Shown one piece after another: positions 1 through 7,175 of a DNA stretch of 64,000 nucleotides. Source of the stretch: Elusimicrobiota bacterium (GTDB taxonomy: Bacteria > Elusimicrobiota > Elusimicrobia > UBA1565); NCBI GenBank assembly GCA_003450735.1, contig DMEZ01000015.1, positions 62,001-126,000 of the forward strand, given 5' to 3'. The position numbers were made by a program, and so were the translations under genes. Numbering within the stretch: the first letter of the stretch is position 1; each line of letters starts with the position of its first letter. The notes beneath the pieces were generated by a model, which worked only from the letters and a program-made list of their open reading frames with translations, was not told the DNA's origin and did no database searches.

Positions 1-2
1 AG

Positions 3-545
3 GACGACCCCGTCGACGGCGCCCGGCAGGTCGCCAAGACCGCCCTCCCCGGCGACGTGGTCGTCGGCGTGGCCGCGAGCGGCATCACCCCGTTCGTCCG
101 CGGCGGCCTGGCCCGCGCGCGCCGCATGGGCTGCCGCACCGTCCTGGTCACCTCCAATTTCCGGGCGAGCGTCCCCGAGGCCGACATCGTCATCGCGCCC
201 CAGGTCGGCCCGGAGGTCTTGAGCGGCTCGACGCGGCTCAAATCGGGCACGGCCGCCAAGCTCGTCCTCAACACCCTGACCACCGCCGCGATGATCCGGG
301 TCGGGAAGGCCTACCGGAACTGGATGGTGGATCTGCGCCCGACCTCCTACAAACTGCGCCAGCGCGGCATCCGCATCACGGCAGACCTCGGGCAGGTCTC
401 CCCGCGGCGGGCCGAGAAGCTCTTCGACGAGGCCGGCGGAAGCGTGAAGGCCGCCGTGGTGATGGCGCGGCTCGGCCTCGACGCGAGGTCCGCGCGCCGG
501 CGCCTCCAGGCCGCGGGCGGCTGGCTCCGGAAGGCCCTCGGATGA
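3..545 (+). CDS. murQ: N-acetylmuramic acid 6-phosphate etherase (MurQ), C-terminal part
   Basis: The reading frame is open from the window edge, so the N-terminus is missing. MurQ cleaves the lactyl ether of MurNAc-6-phosphate to GlcNAc-6-phosphate and D-lactate in the cytoplasm, the last dedicated step of MurNAc recycling. The visible 180 residues carry family hallmarks: VGVAASGITPFV (SIS-domain sugar-phosphate loop), GPEVLSGSTRLKSGTA followed by KLVLNTLTT, and NWMVDLRPTSYKLR. The C-terminal helical region (EKLFDEAGGSVKAAVVM) is intact. The stop overlaps the next gene's ATG (ATGA), so the downstream esterase and anmK are translationally coupled to it. The family is recognised from motifs with high confidence. 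Confidence 0.93.
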   Translation, partial: DDPVDGARQVAKTALPGDVVVGVAASGITPFVRGGLARARRMGCRTVLVTSNFRASVPEADIVIAPQVGPEVLSGSTRLKSGTAAKLVLNTLTTAAMIRVGKAYRNWMVDLRPTSYKLRQRGIRITADLGQVSPRRAEKLFDEAGGSVKAAVVMARLGLDARSARRRLQAAGGWLRKALG

Positions 546-1534
546 ACGGCCGGCTCGTCGTCGAGACGGTCGGCAGCCTGGTCCTCAAGGAGAATCCCCT
601 CGGAGACCCCCGCCGCCGCGAGGTCCCCGTCTACGTCCCGCCCTCCTACGCCCGGCAGCCCGAGCGCCGCTACCCCGTGGTCTTCTACCTGCCCGGCTTC
701 GGGGGCACCGCGGGGGCGGCCGTGCAGACCCATCCCTGGAAGGAGAACCACTTCGAGCGGCTCGACCGCCTCATCGCGGAGCGCAAGGCGCCCGAGATGA
801 TCCTGGTCATCCCGGACTGCTTCACAGCCCTGGGGGGCAGCCAGTACCTGGACTCCGCGGGGACGGGCCGCTACGAGGAGCACATCGTCTCCGAGCTCGT
901 CCCCTACATCGACGCCCGCTACCGGACCCGTCCCGGTGCTCGCGCCGTGATGGGCAAGTCGAGCGGCGGCTACGGGGCCCTGCGGCTGGCGATGCGCCAC
1001 CCGGAGGTCTTCCCGCACGCGGTCTCCCACAGCGGCGACGCCCTCTTCGAGGTCTGCTACGGACGGGAGTTCGCGAAGTGCGCCTCGGCTTTGACCCGTT
1101 TCGGCGGCCGCTTCGAGCGCTACTTCTCCGAGTTCCGCAAGGCGCGCGTCAAGGACGCCTTCCCGAACGAGCTCGTCAACATCGCCGCGATGGCGGCCTG
1201 CTATTCGCCCGCTCCGAAGAGCCCTTGGGGCTTCGAGCTCCCCTTCGACGAGGAGACCGGAGAGCTCAAGCCCGAGGTCTGGCGGCGCTGGAAGCAGCAC
1301 GACCCCGTCGAGATGGCGCCGCGCCACGCGGCGGGGCTGCGCAAGCTCAAGACCCTCTGGTTCGACTGCGGCTGCAAGGACGAGTTCTTCCTGCACCTCG
1401 GCGCCCGCGCCCTCTCCCGCCGCCTCAAGGCCCTCGGCGTGCGCCACCGCTACGAGGAGCACGGCGGCGGGCACTTCGACACGGCCTCGCGCCTCGACGT
1501 CTCCTTCCCGCTGCTCGGCAAAGCCTTGCGATGA
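542..1534 (+). CDS. alpha/beta-hydrolase esterase (putative-esterase family) in a cell-wall recycling operon
   Basis: A 330-residue alpha/beta hydrolase of the Fes/esterase-D type. Visible elements are YPVVFYLPGFGG (oxyanion-side strand), the nucleophile elbow GKSSGGYGAL (G-x-S-x-G), a later WFDCGCKDEF strand with a candidate acid, and a C-terminal EEHGGGHFD with the likely catalytic His. No signal peptide is seen, so it is probably cytoplasmic. It starts in an ATGA overlap with murQ, and its own stop overlaps the anmK ATG. The position between two MurNAc-recycling enzymes suggests it removes an ester (for example O-acetyl) from recovered muropeptide sugars. That substrate is inference; a generic carboxylesterase or an S-formylglutathione hydrolase-like enzyme cannot be excluded. 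Confidence 0.82.
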   Translation: MNGRLVVETVGSLVLKENPLGDPRRREVPVYVPPSYARQPERRYPVVFYLPGFGGTAGAAVQTHPWKENHFERLDRLIAERKAPEMILVIPDCFTALGGSQYLDSAGTGRYEEHIVSELVPYIDARYRTRPGARAVMGKSSGGYGALRLAMRHPEVFPHAVSHSGDALFEVCYGREFAKCASALTRFGGRFERYFSEFRKARVKDAFPNELVNIAAMAACYSPAPKSPWGFELPFDEETGELKPEVWRRWKQHDPVEMAPRHAAGLRKLKTLWFDCGCKDEFFLHLGARALSRRLKALGVRHRYEEHGGGHFDTASRLDVSFPLLGKALR

Positions 1535-2628
1535 CGCTGGCCCTCGGGCTCATGTCCGGCACCTCGGCGGACGGGGTCAGCCTCGCCCTCATCGAGCTGC
1601 AGGGGCGCTCGCTCCGGGTCCGGGCCCATGACACGCTCCCCTACTCCGGCGGCCTCCGCCGCCGCATCCTCGCCGCTCCGGGGATGAAGGCCGCCGGGCT
1701 CTGCGAGCTCAACTTCGAGCTGGGGCGGGTGTTCTCCGCGGCCGCCGTCCGCTTCCTGCGCCGCCGCGGGGTGAAGGCCTCCTCCCTCGCCGCCGTCGGT
1801 TCCCATGGGCAGACGATCCTCCATCTCCCGCGCGCCCGCGTCCCCTCCACCCTCCAGCTCGGCGAGCCCTCCTTCCTTGCCGAGGCGCTCGGCGTGCCGG
1901 TGGTCTCGGACTTCCGCCCGCGGGACATGGCCGCCGGGGGAGAGGGAGCGCCCCTCGTGCCCTTCTTCGACGACTACGTGTTCGGGGGAGGCGCGCCGGT
2001 CGTTTTGCAGAACATCGGCGGCATCGGGAACGCCTCGCTCGTGGGCCGCGGCCTCGAGGCCTTCGGCTTCGACACCGGGCCGGGCAACTGCCTCATGGAC
2101 CTCGCCGTGCGGCGCATGAGCGGCGGGCGCCTGGCCTTCGACCGGGACGGGCGCATCGCCCGGCGCGGCCGCGTCCGCGAGGATCTCGCCCGAAGCCTGC
2201 TGCGCCAGCCCTTCTTCCGGAGGCCGCCGCCCAAGAGCCTCGAGCGCACCGAGTTCGGCGAGGCGTACCTGGCGAAGCACTTCCGGAAGCTCGCCGACGC
2301 CGACGCCGTGGCGACGCTGACCTTCTTCACCGCGCTCACCATCGCCGACGCCTACCGGAGGTTCCTCTTCCCGAGGGCGGAGGTGCGGGAGGCGGTCGTG
2401 AGCGGCGGAGGCGCGCTGAACCCCGTCCTCATGGGGCACCTGAGGCGGCTGCTCGCGCCTCTGCCGGTGCGCACGAGCGCCGAGCACGGCCTCCCCGTCA
2501 TGGCCAAGGAGTCCGCGATGATCGCCCTCCTGGCCGCGCTCGCCGTTCAGGGCAGAACAAACCACTGCTTCCGGGCCACCGGGGCGCGCGGCCCCCGGGT
2601 GCTGGGCAAGATCACGCCCGGTCGTTAG
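1531..2628 (+). CDS. anmK: 1,6-anhydro-N-acetylmuramic acid kinase (AnmK)
   Basis: A 365-residue protein, close to the usual AnmK length of about 370. AnmK phosphorylates anhydro-MurNAc and opens the anhydro ring to give MurNAc-6-phosphate, the substrate of MurQ. Hallmarks are the N-terminal LGLMSGTSADGV (ATP phosphate loop), AVGSHGQTILH, VVSDFRPRDMAAGGEGAPL, NIGGIGNAS, and FDTGPGNCLMD with the conserved Asp region, then VVSGGGALNPVLM. The ATG at 1531 is chosen because the family N-terminus begins exactly there and it overlaps the esterase stop as ATGA; upstream in-frame starts would add unrelated Arg-rich sequence. The call is firm. The gene closes the operon. Confidence 0.95.
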   Translation: MTLALGLMSGTSADGVSLALIELQGRSLRVRAHDTLPYSGGLRRRILAAPGMKAAGLCELNFELGRVFSAAAVRFLRRRGVKASSLAAVGSHGQTILHLPRARVPSTLQLGEPSFLAEALGVPVVSDFRPRDMAAGGEGAPLVPFFDDYVFGGGAPVVLQNIGGIGNASLVGRGLEAFGFDTGPGNCLMDLAVRRMSGGRLAFDRDGRIARRGRVREDLARSLLRQPFFRRPPPKSLERTEFGEAYLAKHFRKLADADAVATLTFFTALTIADAYRRFLFPRAEVREAVVSGGGALNPVLMGHLRRLLAPLPVRTSAEHGLPVMAKESAMIALLAALAVQGRTNHCFRATGARGPRVLGKITPGR

Positions 2629-2674
2629 ACCCAATCCGGAGTGGGCTCCATGCCTTCGCGGGTGCCGGCCTTTC

Positions 2675-2708
2675 GGCTCAACCCGGACCCGCGCCTTCCG
2701 GCTACACT
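2675..2708 (+). promoter_or_regulatory. promoter with GGCTCA box, N22, TACACT
   Basis: TACACT (2703-2708) lies 8 nt before the ATG at 2717, and GGCTCA (2675-2680) lies 22 nt upstream of it. The same arrangement precedes the genes at 11317, 19013 and 27134, whose products share the same type of N-terminus. The upstream box is too far away to be a standard -35, so an activator box or alternative sigma site is inferred. Confidence 0.5.
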
Positions 2709-2716
2709 GTGCGCGG

Positions 2717-4213
2717 ATGGATGTACGGGCGTTGAGCGCGCGACGGCTGCTGGGCGCGGCTCTCTGTCTCTGGGCGGCTTCCGCATCGGCCCAGACGGGG
2801 AGCGTGCGTCCGACCCTTCCGGCCCTCCAGAGTTTTCCGGTCCCCGTCCAAGGCCCTTCTTTCGAGTTCCGTTTCATCGCCCCTTTGCAGGGGCCCGCTC
2901 TCCCGGCCGCAGCCCTTCTTCCCTCGGCGAAGCTTGCGCCGGCGCCCCAGGCTCGGACCTTCGTCGCGGCTCCCGTCTTCGCAATCCCGGCCCGAAGCCC
3001 TGAAGCCCCGCTGGCTGTCGTCCAGCTGGAGGGGCTCCAGGACCCCAAGGCCGTCGACGCGGTCTGGCTCAACGCCCGCGCGGCGCCCATCGTCGAGGCC
3101 GACGACGCCGTCGAGGTCGAGGAGGCTTTGCAGGCGGAGCGCCCCGGCCGCCTCCTGCGGGCCCTGCCGTCCCTGCGCCGCGCCTCGGCGGCCGCGCCGA
3201 AGGGCCCCCCGGCTCCGGGCCCGCGCTCCCGTCTCGACCGCTTCGTCGAGAGCCTGCAGGCCAAGCTCATCTACGAGCGCTTCTCCTGGAGTTCCCTCTG
3301 GTACTACCTGTCGCACCGGCCGGCCAAGCATCACGAGACGCTGCGGCGGTGGGAGGCCGAGACGAAGGGCCGTTCGCGCGCGGTGCAGGACCTCGAGGGC
3401 GTGATGCTGGCCTGGCGGGCCAAGGCCTACATGGGCGTCCATCAGCCCATGGGGCCCTGGGTGGCCGACCCCGCGACGAGCCGCCGCGAGGCCCTGGCCA
3501 TCTGGGACGCCTACTATCCTCCGGACCCGGCCGCCCGAGCCGCCTTCCTGCGCTACCTCGACCGGGTCGACCAGTTCGCGCCGAAGCATCGGCGCAGCTT
3601 CTACCGCAAGCACGCCTTCCGCGTCTTCGAGGTCACGCCCACGGTCGAGCCCGAGAGGCTCGTCGAGCGCCTCGACGCGCTGCTGGGGGAGGAGGAACTC
3701 CGCGGCATCGAGGTTTATCGCCGGGAGCGTCAGCCGCGGGTGCTCGAGGACTTCCGCCGCGCCGCGCTCGAAGCCATAGACGAGGTCAACGCCGGGCTCG
3801 AGCCCGGGCGCCGGGTGCTGGGCGTGCTTTTGCTCGGTTCCTTCGCCGGCGGAAACGCCGCTCCGGGCAGCGACCTGGACTATCAGGTCCTCACCGAGGA
3901 CGGCGGCGCCGCTCCGGTCGCCCAGGTCATCGAGGCCGTGGACCGCCGCTGGGCGGTCCTCGGCCACCCCGAGCCGCCCTCCCCGTACCAGTACGCCCTG
4001 CCGCCCAACCGCACCCTCCTGCACAAGATGCACAGGGAAGGCTACCTCCTGATCTCTCCTTACGAGGAAGCCACTCGCGCGCTGGCCCCTCCGGACGTGC
4101 AGGAGATGCTCCGCGCCCCTCCGGCCGGCCTGCGCGGCAAGCTCTACGAATACGCGTTCACCGCCTATTTCTGGACCGCCTTCCGCGTCCTCGACCTGAA
4201 GAGCCGCTCCTAG
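2717..4213 (+). CDS. exported protein with nucleotidyltransferase-like core
   Basis: A 498-residue protein. Residues 1-26 form a Sec signal ending ASASAQT, followed by about 130 residues rich in Ala, Pro, Val and Gln. The C-terminal half carries the polymerase-beta/MNT nucleotidyltransferase signature, GS at residues 374-375 and SDLD at 385-388, in LLLGSFAGG ... GSDLDYQV. Such domains transfer nucleotidyl groups or, when minimal, modify proteins or act as antitoxins, but they are normally cytoplasmic. A third catalytic Asp is not obvious. The Sec signal and linker match those of the amylases at 11317 and 27134. The function outside the cytoplasm is unexplained; if exported, the domain may be inactive or reused. 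The upstream promoter predicts a short or absent leader. Confidence 0.7.
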   Translation: MDVRALSARRLLGAALCLWAASASAQTGSVRPTLPALQSFPVPVQGPSFEFRFIAPLQGPALPAAALLPSAKLAPAPQARTFVAAPVFAIPARSPEAPLAVVQLEGLQDPKAVDAVWLNARAAPIVEADDAVEVEEALQAERPGRLLRALPSLRRASAAAPKGPPAPGPRSRLDRFVESLQAKLIYERFSWSSLWYYLSHRPAKHHETLRRWEAETKGRSRAVQDLEGVMLAWRAKAYMGVHQPMGPWVADPATSRREALAIWDAYYPPDPAARAAFLRYLDRVDQFAPKHRRSFYRKHAFRVFEVTPTVEPERLVERLDALLGEEELRGIEVYRRERQPRVLEDFRRAALEAIDEVNAGLEPGRRVLGVLLLGSFAGGNAAPGSDLDYQVLTEDGGAAPVAQVIEAVDRRWAVLGHPEPPSPYQYALPPNRTLLHKMHREGYLLISPYEEATRALAPPDVQEMLRAPPAGLRGKLYEYAFTAYFWTAFRVLDLKSRS

Positions 4214-4244
4214 TTTCGTATCATCCACGCCGCTGAGGAGGACC

Positions 4245-5717
4245 ATGGACGACAAACCTTCCACCTGGGCCGTCATCAAGACCTTCCCGCGCGCGCTCTG
4301 GTGCGCCAACGTCATCGAGCTCTTCGAGCGGTGGGCCTACTACGGCGTGCGGGCCCTGCTCTCCATCTACATCGTGGACACGGCCGCCAAGGGGGGCTTG
4401 GAGTTCAACCACCTGCAGAAAGGGAGCATCTACTCCTGGTGGGCGCTCATCCAGTGCCTGCTGCCCATGTTCACGGGCGGCTACGCCGACCGCTACGGCT
4501 ACAAGAAGACCATGGCCGTCTCGTGGGTGCTGGTCATCGCCGGCTACCTGCTCATGGCCACGCAGAGGACCTACTGGGGCTTCTTTTTCGGCTGCATGAT
4601 GCTGGCCACCGGCACGGCGGTGTTCAAGCCCGGCGTCCAGGGCACCATCGCCCACTCCCTCGACGACAAGCATGCCGCGGTGGGCTGGGGCGTCTTCTAC
4701 CAGATGGTCAACATCGGCGGCTTCATCGGGCCCTGGGTCGCGGGCACCCTGCGCATGATGTCGTGGCGCTACGTGTTCTTCATGAGCGCCGTGATGATCT
4801 CGGTCAACTACCTGATCCTTTTCCTCTACACGGACCCGAGACCTGAGCAGTCCAAGGACTTCACGGACGCCGACCCGGTCAAGGAGTTCTTCAAGATCCT
4901 CTGGAACTCCGTGGTGAACATCTTCGAGCCGAAGCTGATCAGCTTCCTCCTGCTCTTCTCGGGCTTCTGGCTGATGTTCATGCAGCTCTTCGACATCCTG
5001 CCGAACTTCATCGACGACTGGGTGGACTCCTCCAACGTCGTGCTGGCTTTGGGGCGGGGCCTGCACCTCCAGAAGCTCGCGGACCTCGGCGCCGCCGGCT
5101 TCAACATCCCCCCGGAGTGGATGGTGAACCTCAACGCCGGCTTCATCATCGCGCTCATGATCCCCATCGCCGTCCTCTTCTCGCGCCTGAAGGCGCTCAC
5201 CTCCATCATCGTGGGCATCTTCATCTCCGCCTGCGGGCTGGTGCTGGCGGGGGCGAGCATGAACGGAGCGCTCTGCATCCTGGGGATCCTGATCTTCTCC
5301 ATCGGCGAGATGGCCTCCTCCCCCAAGAAGATGGAGTACCTCTCCAGCCTGGCTCCGCCGGAGAAGAAGGGGCTCTACCTGGGCTACGCCAACGTGCCCC
5401 TGGCCATCGGCTGGGCCGTCGGCAGCAAGCTCGGCGGCTACCTGTACGAGAACTTCGCCGACAAGACCAACTTCGCCCGGCAGGTGCTGCAGTCGGACTT
5501 CGGGCTGAGCGCCGAGGCGGTGAAGGCCCTGCCCAAGGGGGAGATCCTGCCGCTGCTCGCCTCGAAGATGAACCTCACGGCCGGGGAGGCCACCCGGGCC
5601 CTCTTCGAGCGCTTCCATCCCGACCGCATCTGGATCTGGTTCGCCCTGATCGGGGTGGCATCGATGATCGGTCTCATCGTCTACGACCGCGTCTTCGTAC
5701 GCGGCAAGTCGGCCTAG
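4245..5717 (+). CDS. POT/PTR2-family proton-coupled oligopeptide transporter
   Basis: A 490-residue polytopic membrane protein with about 12 hydrophobic segments. The first helix contains the POT hallmark E-x-x-E-R (NVIELFERWAYYGVRALL), which couples proton movement to di/tripeptide uptake in DtpA/PepT-type carriers. GYADRYGYKKTM is the MFS loop 2-3 motif, and VFYQMVNIGGFIGPW corresponds to the conserved helix 5 region. GGAGG lies 3 nt before the ATG at 4245, and a weak TATCAT (4219-4224) could be its -10. It ends one base before the convergent ADP-ribosylglycohydrolase. The peptide substrate is inferred from the family; a nitrate or other POT substrate is less likely in bacteria. Confidence 0.9.
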   Translation: MDDKPSTWAVIKTFPRALWCANVIELFERWAYYGVRALLSIYIVDTAAKGGLEFNHLQKGSIYSWWALIQCLLPMFTGGYADRYGYKKTMAVSWVLVIAGYLLMATQRTYWGFFFGCMMLATGTAVFKPGVQGTIAHSLDDKHAAVGWGVFYQMVNIGGFIGPWVAGTLRMMSWRYVFFMSAVMISVNYLILFLYTDPRPEQSKDFTDADPVKEFFKILWNSVVNIFEPKLISFLLLFSGFWLMFMQLFDILPNFIDDWVDSSNVVLALGRGLHLQKLADLGAAGFNIPPEWMVNLNAGFIIALMIPIAVLFSRLKALTSIIVGIFISACGLVLAGASMNGALCILGILIFSIGEMASSPKKMEYLSSLAPPEKKGLYLGYANVPLAIGWAVGSKLGGYLYENFADKTNFARQVLQSDFGLSAEAVKALPKGEILPLLASKMNLTAGEATRALFERFHPDRIWIWFALIGVASMIGLIVYDRVFVRGKSA

Positions 5718-5718
5718 C

Positions 5719-6633
5719 TCAGCGCCGAGCGGCGTACAGGGCGCGCCCGACCCCTTCGATGCGCGCGCGCTCCTCGAGCTTCCCGAGCAGGGGCGCCGGC
5801 AGGGCCCCCAGGCCGTTCTTCGCTCCGAAGAGCGCGCCGGCCATCGCCCCGATCGTGTCCACGTCGCCTTTCAATGACCGGATGAAGGCCAGCATCCCAT
5901 CGAAATCCCCGCTGAAGCGGCAGAAGCAGTAGAGCGCGGTCACGACCGACTCCTGGGCCTTCACGCCGGAGCCCAGGGCTTCGCGGACTTCCCGGGGGCC
6001 GGAGGCGCGCTCGAGCGCCGCGCGCGCCCAGGCCAGCCGCCGCAGGAACTCAGCCTCGCGGCAGCCTTCGGCCAGGGCGGCGAGGAAGCCGTAGGGCTCG
6101 AAGAAGTCGGCGAGTGCCAGGGCCGCGGCGCGGGCCATGAGCACCCCGCCCTCGACGCCCAGGGGGTGGGCGTGGGTGATGGCGCTCGCCTCGGCGGCCG
6201 CGCGCGCGAGCTCGTCGGGCATGCGGTGAAAGTAGAGGCCCAGGGGTGCGGAGCGCATGGCGGCGCCGTTCCCGAAGGAGCCTTCGGGGAAGACCGCCTT
6301 GGAGGCCGCGCGCCGATCCTCGCCCTGCCGGATGCGCGAGAGGATCCTCCAGGTGCCCGACCCGTAGCCGCGCGACCAGCGGGCCTCGCGCGCCCATCGA
6401 GCCGCCGCGCGGCCGGGGTCGAAGCCCTGTCCCTCGAGCAGGGACTCCGCGAGGCCCAGGGCCATCTGCGTGTCGTCGGTCCAGCGGAGGGGCTGTCTCG
6501 TCCAGAGCCGGAGGAGCGCCCAGAGCGCGCGCTCGAGCGGTCCGCCTTCGTAGGGCGCCCCGCAGGCGTCGCCCAGGGCGAGGCCGAGCAGGCAGCCCGC
6601 GAAGCGGTCTTCGAGGGACGCTGGAGCGATCAC
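5719..6633 (-). CDS. ADP-ribosylglycohydrolase family protein
   Basis: A 304-residue DraG/ARH-fold hydrolase. FAGCLLGLALGDACGAPYEG is the typical N-terminus, RWTDDTQMALGL holds the TDDT metal-binding motif, and GDVDTIGAMAGALFGAKNG is the second metal-binding GDxDT block. These proteins use two Mg ions to remove ADP-ribose from proteins or small molecules in the cytoplasm. The start is GTG, overlapping the stop of the upstream gene by 4 bp (GTGA), so it is the third gene of a minus-strand operon beginning at 9121. No ADP-ribosyltransferase is visible nearby, so the natural substrate is unknown. Confidence 0.9.
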   Translation of the reverse strand: MIAPASLEDRFAGCLLGLALGDACGAPYEGGPLERALWALLRLWTRQPLRWTDDTQMALGLAESLLEGQGFDPGRAAARWAREARWSRGYGSGTWRILSRIRQGEDRRAASKAVFPEGSFGNGAAMRSAPLGLYFHRMPDELARAAAEASAITHAHPLGVEGGVLMARAAALALADFFEPYGFLAALAEGCREAEFLRRLAWARAALERASGPREVREALGSGVKAQESVVTALYCFCRFSGDFDGMLAFIRSLKGDVDTIGAMAGALFGAKNGLGALPAPLLGKLEERARIEGVGRALYAARR

Positions 6634-7175
6634 TTACGGCCGATGATCTGGAAGCCCTTCAGGAAGCCGCGGAACTCCTGGCGGTAGTCCTCGAACTCCT
6701 CTTCGTCCACCGTCAGCTTCACGATGAAATAGTCGTCCCCGGCGGGGATGAACGCGTAGAAATGGTGCAGCACGGCCGCCTCGGAGGGCAGGGCCTCGGC
6801 GGGCAGGCGGCGGCGCTCGCGGACCTCGAAGAGCTTCATGCTGCGGCCCGCGTAGCGCACGCTCTGGGGCGGAGCCGGAGTCCGCTCGGCGAAGCGCTCC
6901 TTCTTGCGGGTCTTCTTCACGGCATCCGAGATGTCCAGGAAGCCGGGCGTGTCCTTCTGGATGAGGTGGATGTGGTAGGCCGGCGGGATCAGGCCGGGCG
7001 TCGAGGCGGGGCCGAACAAGTGGACCGACATCCCCTGGGGCGAACGCTCTTCAAGGGTGGTCCATCCTTCCTTGAGATTGCAGACGAAGCTCCCGCTCGG
7101 GGGCATGTAGGTCCCCGAAGCGGTCTGGCCCTGGGCCGGGCCGGCGAGCAGGAGCGCCAGGAGGAGGAGCCTCAT
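6630..7175 (-). CDS. small exported protein of unknown function
   Basis: A 181-residue protein with a clear Sec signal (MRLLLLALLLAGPAQGQ) and no later membrane span. The mature part begins with a SGSFVCNLKEGW pattern, includes a basic KKTRKKERF stretch, and ends in an alternating hydrophobic/charged region (DDYFIVKLTVDEEEFEDY) typical of a small beta-sandwich. I do not recognise the family; a PsbP-like or lipocalin-like fold is possible but unsupported. The ATG at 7175 is preferred because the signal peptide starts there and it overlaps the upstream stop (ATGA). It sits between a Pro-rich exported protein and an ADP-ribosylglycohydrolase in one operon. A loosely similar F-x-C...GW opening occurs in the exported protein at 36785. 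Confidence 0.75.
   Translation of the reverse strand: MRLLLLALLLAGPAQGQTASGTYMPPSGSFVCNLKEGWTTLEERSPQGMSVHLFGPASTPGLIPPAYHIHLIQKDTPGFLDISDAVKKTRKKERFAERTPAPPQSVRYAGRSMKLFEVRERRRLPAEALPSEAAVLHHFYAFIPAGDDYFIVKLTVDEEEFEDYRQEFRGFLKGFQIIGRK

Noticed and set aside
1078..1530. Upstream extension of the anmK frame.
   Set aside because: The added sequence is Arg-rich shadow of the esterase gene; the AnmK family starts at 1531, where the ATGA overlap lies.
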